NCBI GenBank assembly: GCA_963971225.1 | Contig: OZ020269.1 | Location: 77,228,450-77,292,449, forward strand | From: Melieria omissa | Lineage: Eukaryota; Arthropoda; Insecta; Diptera; Ulidiidae | DNA length: 64,000 bases | Reading direction: 5' to 3' | Shown: positions 1 to 12,400 of the stretch, one piece after another | How the letters are laid out: every line of letters begins with the position of its first letter | Numbering within the stretch: the stretch's first letter is position 1 | Notes under the pieces: generated by a model | The model's input: the letters and a program-made list of their open reading frames with translations, nothing else | Told to the model about the DNA's origin: nothing | The model's database searches: none | Translations under genes and position numbers: made by a program

Positions 1-209
1 GTATGACCTATCCATTTCCATTTTCTGCGCTTTATTTGCCTCAGAATGAATCACAGCGCGTCACACAGTGTTGCGAGTAGTGACAAAAATGCCAAAATGC
101 AATTATGTAAGCGCAAAACTCTGAGTTAAGGTTTTGTTGAAAATACTTTAATTAAGAGAAATCCGAAGTTTTATGAAAAAATATTGAATGACATAGAAGT
201 TATGACCTC
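1..209. other. AT-rich sequence, nothing recognised
   Basis: No coding, repeat or terminal inverted repeat signal that I can support was seen here. It abuts the TTAA-flanked element that starts at 210. Confidence 0.5.
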
Positions 210-948
210 TTAAGGGGAGGGGAGGAAGGGTAAGGGTTTCAGCGTAAAAAAACACTTTTTTTATGAATTTGTTTTGAAAGTATGGATGGTCAAATTTATT
301 TAAACCTTTTGTACATTATTAAGCACACTTTTAACAATATTCTGTAATTTTTTCATGCAGAAATATTACAAAACAAGCAGGTGACAGAGCTTGCCCCAGA
401 ACGTCTTTGAAAAAATACAATTTGCGGTGTTCACTGTATCTCGGTCGGAAATTATCTGAAATTTAAAAACCATTAAAATTTAGTCAAAGTATTATCAAAT
501 CCTCCCCCCAACGTTCTCCGATTATTTTTTTTCATTTAAAAATTGTTGATGACCATCTAAAGTGTAAACTGCTATTTTCCACGAAAAATGTCTCCATTTT
601 GTGGGTGGGAAACCCCCTTAATGTAAAAAAAAAATTTTTTACTAAACGTTGGGGGGAGGTATTTTATATGTAGAAAATGTGTACCAAGTTTTAAAATAAT
701 CGGTTTAGTAGTTTTTAAATGATAGTGAACACGGACTTTGCAAAAGTAGTTTTGAGACCAGAACAATAGAAGAGAATAAGCTGTATACCTGCACTAAAGG
801 ACAGGACAGACTAACTATAGACCATAACTTCAAGAGTTTTGCTCCGATCGACTTAAAATTTTGAAAATATATTCTTGAAATGTTTAACAATAAGATAAGA
901 CAAAAAAAAATTCGATTTTTCGAAAGTGTGAACCCTTACCCCCCTTAA
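210..948. mobile_element. TTAA-flanked MITE, family A, copy 1
   Basis: A 739-bp non-coding element starts TTAAGGGGAGGGG and ends CCTTACCCCCCTTAA, so its ends are inverted repeats and TTAA is present at both edges, as expected for a TTAA target duplication. The inner sequence is repeated in inverse orientation at 8862-14882, where it is split by a later insertion. No transposase is encoded; the two short minus-strand frames inside are not conserved as proteins in the other copy. TTAA targets point to piggyBac or Kolobok type transposases; which one is not resolved. Confidence 0.8.
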
Positions 949-1048
949 AGTACTTAAGCTCTTCCAGCGTTGAAAAAAATGGTGTACAAACAGCAATTTT
1001 TTGCTTTGACTTTGAGGTTGAATATTTCAAAATAAATTATGAGCATAA

Positions 1049-1676
1049 TCTAATATATAAAATTCTCGTGTCACAATGTTAGTTACCATACTCCTCCGAA
1101 ACGATTTTTATGAAATTTTACATGCATATTCAGTAGGTCTGAGAATCGGCTACTATCTATTTTTCAAGGGGCGTGGCACCACCCATACGAGCCAGATCTA
1201 AATAATGGAATATCTTTCAAATTGTAAATTGTACAACACTGAAAATTTGTATCCCGTCGTCCCATAGACGAGTCATTATAATGATAAGATTTGATGGACA
1301 TTGTACAAGGGGCGTGGCACTTTTTTTGTGACCCAAATATTTTGCTGTACTATGAGCCGCTCAGCAATGAAACTTAGTACGAACCTACCATTTTCTCTTT
1401 CGACAGAGGGCATTGAATAAGGGGCAGGTATTGAATAAGAGGGCATGGCACCGCCCATATAATTTAAATCCGATTCAAGCGCAGTCCATTTCTTTACTGA
1501 AACTTAGCAGCAACATTGCTTATTTGTGGGCCTCGATTGCGTTAATCAGTAGCTCCTCCTCTTCCTTCAGTTGGTTTTCTTCGTCAATTTGCATCGCCAT
1601 AGATTCGCCATCTCGCGTATTTCATTATAAAAAAACAACAAATGTCGTGCGAGACAAAGTTGGCGGGGTCAGCTAG
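1049..1676 (+). mobile_element. non-autonomous Helitron
   Basis: The element begins TCTAATATATAAAATTCTCG after an A and ends GGGTCAGCTAG before a T, matching the 5' TC and 3' CTRR ends and A/T insertion site of Helitrons. Inside, GGGCGTGGCAC-type motifs recur (near 1168, 1310 and 1440), as they do in the larger Helitron at 33189. It has no Rep/helicase frame and must be mobilised in trans. The opening motif is familiar from insect Helitrons. Confidence 0.75.
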
Positions 1677-2015
1677 TAATATATGTATATAAAGTAATAA
1701 ATTATTGTTTCATATAATTTATGTCTGGGAAGAGCAACATTTTGCTTATTACTCTCACCTCTGAGCAGTACCGTTTAGAGCTGCGACATCGACTGTTATG
1801 CGGAAGGAGGTATCGATGTTGACAAAACATCGGCCAAAAAAATCGATGTTCAAAACATCGATGTTTTTTTTTTAATGGAAATGTTACCTACATATATCTC
1901 AATTGTTTTAATTATTTTTTTATTATAATAAATAAAATCCAATACAAGTTTTGTTCAGTTCACATCACCACTTGAGTATCGATTTAATCTACAAATCAAA
2001 CATTTACATACATAC
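1677..2015. other. spacer with clustered ACATCGAT motifs
   Basis: No gene is seen. Between about 1783 and 1871 the motif ACATCG or its reverse CGATGT occurs five times, in both orientations. A similar cluster lies at 19970-20035. These may be subterminal repeats of an old hAT-like element, but I could not match clear ends. The last 8 bases, ATACATAC at 2008-2015, are the left TSD of the hAT element that follows. Confidence 0.4.
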
Positions 2016-2350
2016 TAGGGGTTGCAATCCTGGACCAGTTTTACAATCCCGGGATTTTCGGGAGTGAAAATCACAATCCCGGGATCCCGGGATTTTTTTC
2101 GGAATATTGAAATATTGAATATATTACTTTAAGGAACTAGTTCAGACTTTTTTTCAATCAAATAAATTATAACTATGTATTAAATAGAATTCTGTGTACT
2201 TAATTTAAAACTAAGAACAAAATATTTATGACAAATAACTTAAAAACGCATTTAATTGCCAAATCACCTGGCTAACCTGCTGAAAAGGCATAATTCAAGT
2301 TTCGCTATAGTTTCTAAAATGCTGATGGTTTTATATTAGCTGTTTCTTTC

Positions 2351-2690
2351 TTATTTATTTATTTAGCCAATGAACATTTTGATCTTACTGACTATAGGAA
2401 CAATAAAGGAAAACAAGTAAAGAGGTTCAACTTAATTTAAACAATATTAAATTTAACAATGTCTCTTTGGGAAACGAAATGTCAAAGTCGGTTACACTAT
2501 TTAGTTCCGCAAGGGCTCTACTCTGAGGCGCATTCCTCGCATAGTTCGACCTGCAAAAGCTGAGGTAGAAATTCCCTATGTGCCGTAGGTTACGTGTAGG
2601 GACATTGAAAGCCACTTTACTCAAAAGGGGCGGGCAATTAATAGACCCCTTTAATAACCCAACAATGAAAGAACACGCAATATAATCTTA
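2351..2690 (-). pseudogene. CR1-type LINE, 3' fragment (ORF2 C-terminus)
   Basis: On the minus strand this reads into the C-terminal tail of a LINE ORF2, with phrases such as VAFNVPTRNLRH and SRALAELNSV that align to the end of the CR1-type ORF2 at 9513 (ISFNVPQRSLRF, SRALREFNAL). The fragment ends at a TTTATTTATTTA-rich tail (2351-2366 on the plus strand), the same tail type as the other two CR1 copies in the window. Everything 5' of the last 90 codons is absent, the usual result of incomplete reverse transcription. It sits in the left arm of hAT-1. Confidence 0.8.
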
Positions 2691-3340
2691 ATCTTAATCC
2701 TCTTATTTACACAATTTTCCCGGTGTATTGTGAATATGACAAGTCAAATTAGTGTAAAGAAGAGTTAAACTTTTTAGAAAATTCTGGTTGTCTACTTTTT
2801 TGAATGGATTCATTTTTGGGAGCGTAAGCTTGTTTGCACTTCTGATTTTGAATACTGGCAAATTTTGTACTTGTATTTTTGTACAGAGCTAGTTTGTACA
2901 GATTTGTAAAAAGTAGTTATTCGGAGACGCAGTAATGTGGCAACACCACGATTGATCTTGCATCACTAATTTCTTCTCATTTATCTCATGTTATGTCATC
3001 ATGTTTTCTCTCACACACTCATTCTTGCTTATTGTACTCATCTAACGGTTGTTTATGGTGCGATTTCAGTGTTGCCACTAAGAATTTGGTTCTCCTACCA
3101 AAATTGGTCCAAAATCAATCTCAGCCTACCAAAATAAATTTAAAATTTAATAAAAATTAATATTTTCTTCATAAAAACTTTTGCAAATAAATTACCTGTC
3201 CATGATTCGTCTTCTTGCACAGGACCTTTTTTACAGAATGAATAAAAGCGCTAATTTTCAATAATTTCTTCTTTGTTTAAACCTTTTTTTAATAATTAGA
3301 ATATCAAAAACTACGCGAAAATGTGAATGAATTTGGCCGC
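2691..3340. other. hAT-1 arm, nothing further recognised
   Basis: AT-rich interior sequence of the hAT-1 shell. I see no protein similarity, inverted ends or tandem repeats that I can support. Confidence 0.4.
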
Positions 3341-4065
3341 TTAAGGGGGTGTTCTGTAGTAACTGCTCGTTTTCTTAGGTGTTTTTTGAAATTCTACTGT
3401 GAAGTAACTATTCAATTTTTTTTTATGCGGTTTTTTTTAATGTTTTATTATACTTTTAACTACAAAATTCAGTATAAGGTTTGAAAAAATATTGATTCGT
3501 TGCTGCACTGCAGCGCCAAAAAAACATGCGTTGACGGTTCACACGATTGCTCCAGTCTGAAACATGGAAATCGGAAAATTTTTTTTTGTTGTAATCCATA
3601 TGAGTGTGATTATCGTCCAACGGGAGCTTTTTTGTTTTTCATCAAAATTCTCCAAATGGCGCGACTTGAAAGTAAAAAATTTTTTTTTTCCCATTTTTTC
3701 AAATGAAAAAAATTTATTTAACACTAACTAATAACAAAATCGAAAAAAAACGCTCGTCGGACGATAGCGACAACTTTTAGAAACATTTAAAAAAAAATTA
3801 TCAAAATCCGTCTACTCAATCATTTGTAATCGTGTGAACCAGTTCGAAAAACATGGTTTCGGGAAAAACGCGTTTAAAGTTTTTTGTTCACTGAAAGTAC
3901 TGTGGAAATTCGGCGGAGCGCGTGACGAAACCTCCTTTACAAATGACTTTCCGGTCCGAATTCATCAAAGACCTTTTTTTATACGATAGATAACAACATT
4001 ACCTGTTGAAAAATGCAAAAAAAAAATCTATTTTTTGAAAATTTTACTACAGAACACCCCCTTAA
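3341..4065. mobile_element. TTAA-flanked MITE, family B
   Basis: A 725-bp element with perfect inverted ends: TTAAGGGGGTGTTCTGTAGT on the left and ACTACAGAACACCCCCTTAA on the right, with TTAA at both edges. No convincing protein is encoded. It shares the opening TTAAGGGGG with families A, C and D, but the inner sequence is different. Confidence 0.85.
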
Positions 4066-5290
4066 ACGTCAAAAAAAGTCAAGCAAAGTTGCAAGTAAAA
4101 AGTCTTCATGTAAATGCATGAAGATTTACGCAGCAACTTCAAAAGAGCATTGAGAAAAACGCAGGGGGAAAAGCCTTCGTGTAAATGGCTTTTTCTGACA
4201 TTTTGCTTTTTTCTTTTTTACATCCTTCCTCAAATACTGGGTTGGCACATAAATGCATATCGAAAGCAGAGATTTTAAAATCATAAAAAAATTATTAGAA
4301 AATATATTAATGCAGTGTGTTGCTACCAAAATTCCTTGAAAATCACAACAAACCAACCAACCTACCAAAGCCTTAATTTAGGAAACGAAGCTACCAATTT
4401 TGGTCCAATTGGACCAAAACGGCAACACTGTGCGATTTGCTTGTACATACTAGAGAGCTGCATCGGATAACTTTTTACTGCATATGAGAAGTTTGTTGTC
4501 GGATACGTATGCTTCACTTATTCGATCGCCGTCGAGTATGTATACTGCTCTGACTCGCTCTCTCGCTCACGCGTAGAGAAGAGAAGAGAAGCACAGAATT
4601 TCGGATAACAACGAGAAGGAAGCCGCGAAAAGGCGGAAGCCGAAAAATCGGAACATGAAAAAATAGGAACATGTAAAAATAGGAACATAATAGCAAAACT
4701 TCCGCGAGTATGAGGTACCTTCCTACGGAAGCTCGAGTATTTTTGCAGCTTCAAGGTCAACGGCAGACCAGATATTGCTGCTGCTAGCGGCGTTGTGGTT
4801 GAAGTTAGAATGTTTATGCAGTAAATTGATTTAAAATCTTCAAATATAGTTATATATTTACTATAGTTATATTATTAATTATTAATTAATTTTTTAATAT
4901 TTATTATAATTAAATATTTTTAAATCTTTTGTATATAAATCTAAATGAAAATATTTATTTATTATTTATTTATTACGCGTGGAAGCTAAATTCAATGGAT
5001 GTTGTTAATGTGGGAAGGGAAAGGTGATGGAGATGTTTTCGTTTAATTATATATCTGAATGTCTGGAATTATCTTGTTTTGTATGCCACTGATGCTTTGA
5101 AATACAGGAATCTGATTGTAAATGAATATTGTTAACTCTCTATATATGTATGAACGATTGTCTATTATTGTAAAGTTAATTATTTTTCCGACAGACGACT
5201 TTTTAAAGTCATTGTCGTACATTCTTTATTATTGTTATTTGAAAATTTAATAAAGAATCAATCTATCTATCTATCTATCTATCTATATCT
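4066..5290 (+). other. unassigned sequence ending in an (ATCT)n retroposon-like tail
   Basis: No protein could be recognised. At 5235-5260 the sequence AATTTAATAAAGAATCA runs into about seven ATCT units (5260-5288). An AATAAA signal followed by a short tandem tail is typical of the 3' end of a CR1/L2-like or SINE retroposon on the plus strand. The body upstream carries no recognisable reverse transcriptase, so only the 3' UTR may remain. The GAGAAG-rich and CGGAAC-rich stretches at 4550-4690 are low complexity. Confidence 0.4.
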
Positions 5291-5691
5291 GAACGGAATG
5301 AGTTTGCACGTATGAGGGGCACTCTGTGCATTGGTGAAAAATGCTTTTAATAGGCTCAGAAACAGCGGAGTAAAGGAGAGTACTAAGATGTTTTTGGTTG
5401 CTTTTCTAACTTTTTTGACACTGTTTCGATTCTTCAAAGTCAAGCTCATAATGTTACCCTCCGAAGGTAAAAGTAAAGAAATAATAGTACTAGCCGAATT
5501 CAATTCACAACATAGTTTTTTATTCAACGAAATATTTCAATAGTTTAGCAAAAAAAATTAAACTTAAATAAATTATATCGAATTCCTTTTATAATAAAGC
5601 ACATCATATACTTAAAACATATAATAAAACAAAAAGTACAACAGCAATAGGCAAACAAAAAATTAACTTCCAAACTTACATACTTATAAAA

Positions 5692-6129
5692 TTAATCAAC
5701 TGCTGCATCCAATTCACAATGAATATCAGTTTTAGCAATATTAAAATTTAAGAACATTATTTGGTTGACTGTGGCACAGTTCGTTCCAATTAAAGGGCTT
5801 TTTTCTGAAATTAATCTTCTTGCCTTTGAAAAAATTCTCTCAGAAGCTGCACTACTTGCTGGAGTGGCTAATAGTCTGCAGCTCACTTTATATAGAAGTG
5901 GAAACTCAGCTTGATGCGAATTCCACCACTCCAAGATGTTAAAGTCATCATTAAATCCTACATTTGTATTTTCATATAAGCGGATTTCATGATCGATTTT
6001 ATCATCAGTGCTTAATGCAGCCGACTCTTGTAGGAAGTCAGTAAGAAGCTCTGAATTAAGTGTTGACATTTTGGATGTTGAAGGAATGTTATCATCTTCT
6101 TCACTAATATTTTCGATATTACTTGTCAT
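5692..6129 (-). pseudogene. hAT transposase, C-terminal dimerisation domain fragment
   Basis: A 145-codon frame ends in the hAT dimerisation region: the stretch ILEWWNSHQAEFPLL is followed by LLATPASSAASERIFSKA and RRLISEKSPL, the signature tail of hAT transposases. In full proteins (about 600-700 residues) this domain packs with the RNase H-like catalytic core; here BED finger and catalytic core are missing, so it cannot be active. It lies inside hAT-1 but outside hAT-2, so it most likely derives from hAT-1's own transposase. Confidence 0.85.
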
Positions 6130-6269
6130 TAACTTCTTACATTCAGCTAACCCCGAATAGGGTTTTGTTTATATTTTATGCCTGCCAGCTTGAATCTGCC
6201 TGCCTAAACGTTGCGTCTACAATTTTTGGATAAGAATTTCTTCCTTAGTCTTCGATTGGTAATAACGAT

Positions 6270-6380
6270 TTGGTACCTACATATGTATGTATGCATGTAT
6301 GTACGTTTGCATTTATTTACATTTGTTTAGAAGGAGTATGTACATATAAAACCCGCAAATATGTATGTATGTATATATAT
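6270..6380. repeat. ATGT-rich microsatellite
   Basis: Repeated ATGTATGT units (near 6281-6303 and 6360-6380) make up two short microsatellite runs. No gene is associated. Confidence 0.6.
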
Positions 6381-6601
6381 CTGTGGCATTTTGACAAAAC
6401 AACCTAAGTCTAATTTTCAAAATGTTCAGGAGAGCGAAAAAACTGATGAGATGCAGACCAAATCTCATACAAAACTCGAGAAAAGTTGAAATTATACACG
6501 TCATATCTCTGTAACTAAATGTCATAGAAACAAACCGATTACACCAAAAGAAGCGTCTTTAAATGAATTTTCTTTATGATTAAAAAAATTGGAAATTTGA
6601 C

Positions 6602-7308
6602 TTAAGGGGGCCGATACATGTAAAATGAAGTATTTTTGGAAATTTTGTTTTTCTCGGGAATATGTTCTACAAATCCTTTTCAATGTATGGCTAAGAGCGT
6701 TTTCCAAAATTCGAATCCCTTCCCAGACAAAACACAGGTAGAAGCGGCGGCGTCAGGTATAAGCCTGTCGCTTACTCAATCTTTGAGCCCGTTTATCTCG
6801 GAACCATGTTTTTCGGTATGGGCTGCGCGATTGCATGAGAACCGCTCAACCGATCGCGATGAAATTTTAACCACACCTTCGGAAGACTCATCCCTTCGAT
6901 GTGAACCTACTTGTTTTTACAAATCTGCAAAAATCTCATGTTGGTGCTTGCAAATTCATCAAAACAGCTGCCCCAAAAATTCAATTTTCTGCCGTTTCCA
7001 AAAAAATCACAATTTCTTTACTAAACCAGGTTCACATCGAAGCCACAACTGTTTTTTAATTGATTTCCTTTCATTTTTCATTTCAGCCCCATACGAGCAG
7101 CGCAATCGCGCAGCGCATCAGATTGGAGGGGGTTTTTTGATCCCACGCGCCGCCGCCATCTTGGATTCTCGGGTCAAAAAAAAAATGGAAAAAGAACCTT
7201 TAATTAGTTAATAAAAGATTAAAAACAAAAAAAAATCAATTGCCAAATTCCTTATCCCCCAAAAAAATTCTCAAACAATACACTATTTACATGTATCGGC
7301 CCCCTTAA
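6602..7308. mobile_element. TTAA-flanked MITE, family C
   Basis: A 707-bp element with perfect inverted ends of about 22 bp (left TTAAGGGGGCCGATACATGT, right its reverse complement) and TTAA at both edges. A 191-codon frame runs through it (6636-7211), but it shows no domain and no protein similarity that I know, so I treat it as chance. Confidence 0.85.
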
Positions 7309-7605
7309 GTCGACTTAAGTGCTTTTGTCAAAATTCCACAGATATGTATGTTTACTACAGCGAATAAGTTTTCATAAATAATGTTTATTTTATATTAAAC
7401 TTAATTATATTAAATGAAATCTCTACTGAATAGTTTTTAAAAAAGTCATATAATAAGAAATTAAGTTTATTATTGCATATATCGATCACTTTATGGGTAC
7501 AATGTTCATCAGCAATCCAAAAAATCAAAAAAATATATGCTTCGCGCAATGCGCGCAATGCTTTGCAACATTCCTTTGAAGCACATTCAACTCAAGCTTC
7601 ACATA

Positions 7606-7719
7606 GCATTTGCGCTTCCTCATGCAGTTCAAACCTTCCGACATACTCGACACCTTCCGCTAGCATTTGCGCTTCCTCATGCAGTTCAAACCTTCCGACA
7701 TACTCGACAGCTTCCGCGA
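7606..7719. repeat. 57-bp tandem duplication
   Basis: A unit starting GCATTTGCGCTTCCTCATGC occurs at 7606 and again at 7663, giving a period of 57 bp and two nearly identical copies. The surrounding 7470-7930 is rich in TTCCGC and CTCGAC motifs. No protein family was recognised for the frames that cross it. Confidence 0.7.
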
Positions 7720-8269
7720 GTAATTGCGCAGCAACGAGAAGGAAGTCTGCTAGCGTCGATTCGCAACGAGAAGCTGCTCGCTCAGCGTCGAGTAACAGCG
7801 TGCAGTTACTCGACAATTTAGAGGTACCGAAAAATGAGTACCTTTTTTTCGGCTTCTCTTCGGATAAGTGTTCCGTTTTTAAAACTGCACGTGAAGGCAT
7901 CGAGTATAAATGGATTTATGCAGATCTTTAGTACATACCTCCTAACCAGTGTGCTTACTTAATTTTTCATTTATGTGGTAGATAATTTGAGGAGGTCCAT
8001 AACAAAACACAATAATTCCACTTTTTAAGTTTTTCGTTTTTTTGACTGAATCCAATTCTACATGTTAAAATCTATGTAAAAATTGTTATAAAACATACCA
8101 AAGGTCAATAATTTCACTGTAATTCAAAACCAAAAATAATGGGTCAGACCAAAATGCAACAATTCCATATCTATGCAATATATAACTTCGAGATATTTTT
8201 ATTCTTATGGTACCTCTACAATAAAATTTAAATTTATTGTTATGGTTACTCTACAATGACTATAAACGG

Positions 8270-8430
8270 CAGGGGCGGATTTAGAAAAATATTTCGGGGG
8301 GGTTTCAAAAAGTAATCCTTTGATATTCATAAATTGTCTTTTAATTTGTATGTAGTTTTAATGTCGATCCTAATATTTCGGGGGGGGGGGGGGTTTCAAC
8401 CCCCAAAACACCCCCCTGAATCCGCCACTG
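8270..8430. mobile_element. short hAT-type MITE, copy 1
   Basis: This 161-bp element starts CAGGGGCGGATTTAG and ends CTGAATCCGCCACTG. It is flanked by a perfect 8-bp duplication ATAAACGG (8262-8269 and 8431-8438). A 15-base G run lies inside. A second copy with its own TSD is at 15842. Confidence 0.9.
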
Positions 8431-8477
8431 ATAAACGGTAAAAATTTTATTGAGTTTTTGGGCGTGTTGAAAAAGCT

Positions 8478-8777
8478 TTGCGAAAAGATACTACAATTTT
8501 TGTTGAAAAAGGTTATAAGAAAGTTTATTCCCACAGTTTATTGCACGGGCAAGTTAAGATTTTAGGAAAGGATTGGCACCCTAAGGAATTAAAAATGTTG
8601 GCAGAATATTACCGTCCTATAATGGCATACAGAGTATCAATGTACATTAAAACTTCTAAATCTTACATAATTGACGGCAAAGAAAAATTAACCAGCTATT
8701 ATAAAAGAGGCAAAATACCCCTTCGTTTGCCTGATGGAATTTCTCTTGGTGTTGCAATTAACGAAAGATATTGTTAA
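8478..8777 (+). CDS. unrecognised 99-codon frame
   Basis: The frame runs from ATG to TAA and has a basic, lysine- and tyrosine-rich composition (for example KDWHPKELKMLAEYYRP). I do not recognise the family. It lies inside the ATTT-flanked transposon, just after the small MITE at 8270, so it could be the surviving end of that element's transposase, or chance. Nothing else about it can be supported. Confidence 0.3.
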   Translation: MRKDTTIFVEKGYKKVYSHSLLHGQVKILGKDWHPKELKMLAEYYRPIMAYRVSMYIKTSKSYIIDGKEKLTSYYKRGKIPLRLPDGISLGVAINERYC

Positions 8778-9512
8778 ACTCTGGAAAACCTGGAAACCCT
8801 GGCCAACAGTGGTCAAACATTTCGGGGTTAGAACTTTAGACGAACAAGGAAATAGTTCCAATTAAGGGGGGAGGGGGGGTAAGGGTTTACACTTTCGAAA
8901 AATCGAATTTTTTTTATTTATCTTATTGTTAAACATTTCAAGAATATATTCTCAAAATTTTAAGTCGATCGCACAGTGATTCGACTCCATACAACCGCGG
9001 GACAAAATTAGAAGGAGTGGTCCGTTCTTCATAAAATTTGGTATACTAGTTAAACATGGTCTGGTGAATTGAAATCTCCATTTAGTTTTTCTTAAACTGT
9101 TATACTTTAGCAATGCCTGAGACTTAAATTTGCAATTTTCGTCGTTTTTGTTGAGCTATAGCAACGAGTGTGCTGGCTAGATTTTTACGATTTTACATTT
9201 AATCGGTAGCGTCAACATTGATTATTCCAAAGAGTAACAGAAATTGTCTTAGGAACCTCTGGTTTTGCAATAAAAACGATAATAATAGACGTATGTTTTG
9301 CATTTTTGCAGATTTTATCTTTTTCGTGCTGATTGCATACTTTTAGGCATAAATTAAATAAATTTTTTTTATTTATTTATTTATTATAAGTCTACAGTAC
9401 AAAGTACCTTACAGACTAGATCACTTAAAAGGTAATGATAATAACAAATCCATATAATGTACAAATTAAGCAAATCATACAATGTACATTTACAAACTAA
9501 ATAATGAATGAA

Positions 9513-12400
9513 TTAAACTATTAATTTAAGAGCTTCAATAAAAGCCGATTTAGGCAAAGAAAAGTCTAGCTGATGAGAAATAGATAATGCATTGAATTCA
9601 CGAAGAGCTCGAGAAATCGGTGCATTACTTGAAAATTTAGTTTTAAAGTGCTCACCATAAAAAGGGTAAACAAATCGAAGACTTCTTTGTGGAACATTAA
9701 AGCTTATCCGCTCAAGTAAAGTTGGACAATCAATGACGCCGATAATTACACTATAAGTAAACGATAAAGAAAGAACTGTCCTTCTCTTTTCTAAAGTGCT
9801 TAAATTAATAAGTTTTAGCCGTGAACCATAGCACGGAACAGGGGCTTCAAACCGCAACGAACGCAATGCGAACTTGAGGAAAACTTTTTGAACGCGTTCA
9901 ATTCTACCTATCGACAGTTGGTCATATGGTCTCCAAATTATTACCGCATATTCCAAGTGAGGGCGAACAAGTGCCGTAAAAAGCAACTTAAAGGTATATG
10001 GGTCAGAAAACTCAGCGGTATTACGCCGAATAAAGCCAAGAATAGAGTACGATTTCGAAAGAATAAAATTAATATGATTATTGAAGGAAAACTTAGAGTC
10101 AAACATAACTCCGAGATCCTTAGTATCAACTACGCTCTGTAGCGCCCAGTTAGCAATAGAGTAACGTGATGAAAAAACGTTCTGACGCCTCGAAAAAGTT
10201 AAGTGAAAACACTTTTTTATATTCAGAGAAAGACCCGACTTCAAACACCATAAATGCAAATCATTCAAATCACTTTGTAGATTTATTGCATCCGTTGAAT
10301 CCTTGACAATTGTAAAAACTTTCAGGTCGTCAGCGTAAAGCAAATAGTTCGAAAAAGAAAAACAATTGCTAATATCATTGATAAAAAGGACAAATAATAG
10401 AGGTCCTAGAATGCTCCCTTGGGGAACACCTGAAGTAGCTACAAAAGGGTCCGAAGTTACACCATCAATAGTAACCACACAACGTCTTTCAAATAAATAC
10501 GATGCAATCCATTCTAAGAACGATGAATGAAAACCTAAACAAGCTAGCTTATTTATTAGGATTTTGTGGGAAACTCTATCAAATGCCTTCGAAAAATCTG
10601 TATAAATGCAGTCGAATTGGTAACCAGCTGAGAATGAAGAAGTACAAAATTCACTGAAAACTGCAAGATTAGAAACTGTCGACCGACCCGGCACAAATCC
10701 ATGCTGATTCGGGCAGATTAAAGATTTAACCGCAAAATAGATCTTCTCTTTAACAACACATTCAAACAGTTTTGAGGTAGTAGATAATTTCGAAATTGGA
10801 CGATAGTTCCGAACATCGTTTTTACTTCCACTTTTGAAGATGGGTGTGATAGTAGCTAACTTCCAGTCGTCAATGAAAATACCTGACGATAAGGATTTAT
10901 TAAAAATCATCTCAAGAGGAATTGCTAACGCTGGACAGCCTTTGAATAGGATAGCCGACAGCCCATCAGCATCTGTACGCGAAGAAGGTTTAAGGGAAAG
11001 CATTCCCTTTACAATGTCTTCCGACGAAATATGAAGAGCCCCAAAATTAAGAGTGGAAGATATTTCAGAAGAAAAATCATGGAACTGCCCGTCATCTGGA
11101 ACATAATTAGACATAAAGAAATCGGCAAATAAATTAGCTGCTTCGGCAGGGGTACTAGCAAATTTATCATCAAGCATTACGGATGTAGGTATACTTGAGC
11201 AAGATTTTTTTGAGTTCACAAAACTCCAAAACGATTTCGGATTAACTTTAATGTTCTTTTCAGTGCTACGAATATAATTTTTATAAAGGTAGTCATTTAA
11301 AGATTTAAATTCCTTATGGTAATGTTGGTGTTTAACAAAGAATGACTGAATGTTAGTTAATTTAAATTTTTTTAGATACTTATTTTTGAGATTTTTTAGT
11401 TTCTTAAGGTCTTTGTTATACCAAGGAGATTTATACGCACGCCTCTTTTTTAACGATATATTGTCTAAGCAAAATTCACGCATTATTTTCTTAAAGGTAG
11501 CAAAGCAACTGTGAGTATCCAAGCCCAAAAATAATTCATCCCATCTAAAGTCTAGAAGAGAGTTATTTAAACTTGAAAAATCACAGGATGCATAATTGAA
11601 AGCAGTTCCATCAATAGGCGATGCAGTTGCGAACTCATAAAACTTTAACTTAATATCTAAAGGGATATGGTGAATACCTGCATCGGAAATTGGAGAAGTG
11701 CATTTAGATATAAGAAAGTTAATATTATCCGTTACAAAAATAAGGTCTAACAGTCTGTTAAAATGATTAAGAAAACAGTTAATTTGCTTTAGATTTAAGC
11801 TAAGGAAACTGTAAACAAAAAATTATTCCTGACTAGTAACTATATTAGTAGGAATAAGACCCGAATAACTAGAATTGCTACACCATCTAACATTGCAGAG
11901 ATTAAAATCACCCAGCACGCAAAGATGGTTATCATTTAAATTATCAACAGCTAGAGTAATTACATTATCCACATGTGCCTAATATAAATCAAAATTACTA
12001 TTAGGCGGAATATATGAAACAATTAAATATAAAGAGCCATATGATTTCGAACCCTTTATGCAGACACACAATTGGTCAAGCAACAAATCGCCATTACTGA
12101 GATTAACTAAAAACGCACGGAACTTTCTTCTTACAGCAATAAGAACACCGCCTCCTCTCAGACAGCCAGTTTTAGCCGAGTCCCGGTCCTTGCGAAACAC
12201 GTCATACAAATTTAGATCAAAGAATTCACCTTCATAGAAGCCCGAATTTAACCAGGTCTCCACAATCACGATGACATCATAAGACTCTTCTGTACTAAAG
12301 CGATGAATAATATTTGACTTTGTTCTTAAGCCCGAAGTGTTGTGGTAATATACATTAAGAACACCGTTGCAATTGGCATTATCATTGCAATTGTTTAATG
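9513..12400 (-). pseudogene. CR1-type ORF2: endonuclease-reverse transcriptase, two nonsense mutations
   Basis: This frame encodes an AP-type endonuclease followed by reverse transcriptase. The endonuclease part includes VIVIVETWLNSGFYEG and IVSYIPPNSNFD; then stop codons interrupt it at about 11976-11978 and 11824. From 11528 down to 9513 the frame is open for 671 codons and carries the RT boxes: FKGCPALAIPLEMIFNKSL, DFSKAFDRVSH, SGVPQGSILGPLLFVLF and the catalytic YADD within LLYADDLKVF. A C-terminal tail follows. Apart from the two stops the frame is well kept, so the copy decayed only modestly. In a live element ORF2 nicks DNA and primes cDNA synthesis at the target. Family placement in CR1 rather than Jockey is by motif memory. 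Confidence 0.85.

Noticed and set aside
4514..4760. two overlapping minus-strand genes
   Set aside because: Overlapping frames in GAGAAG/CGGAAC-rich sequence with no conserved motif.
6636..7211. 191-codon protein gene
   Set aside because: It lies wholly within a MITE with perfect inverted ends, shows no domain, and has low-complexity composition.
7473..7931. 152-codon Ser/Ala-rich gene
   Set aside because: The frame is created by a 57-bp tandem duplication (divisible by three) and competing frames on both strands are equally open.
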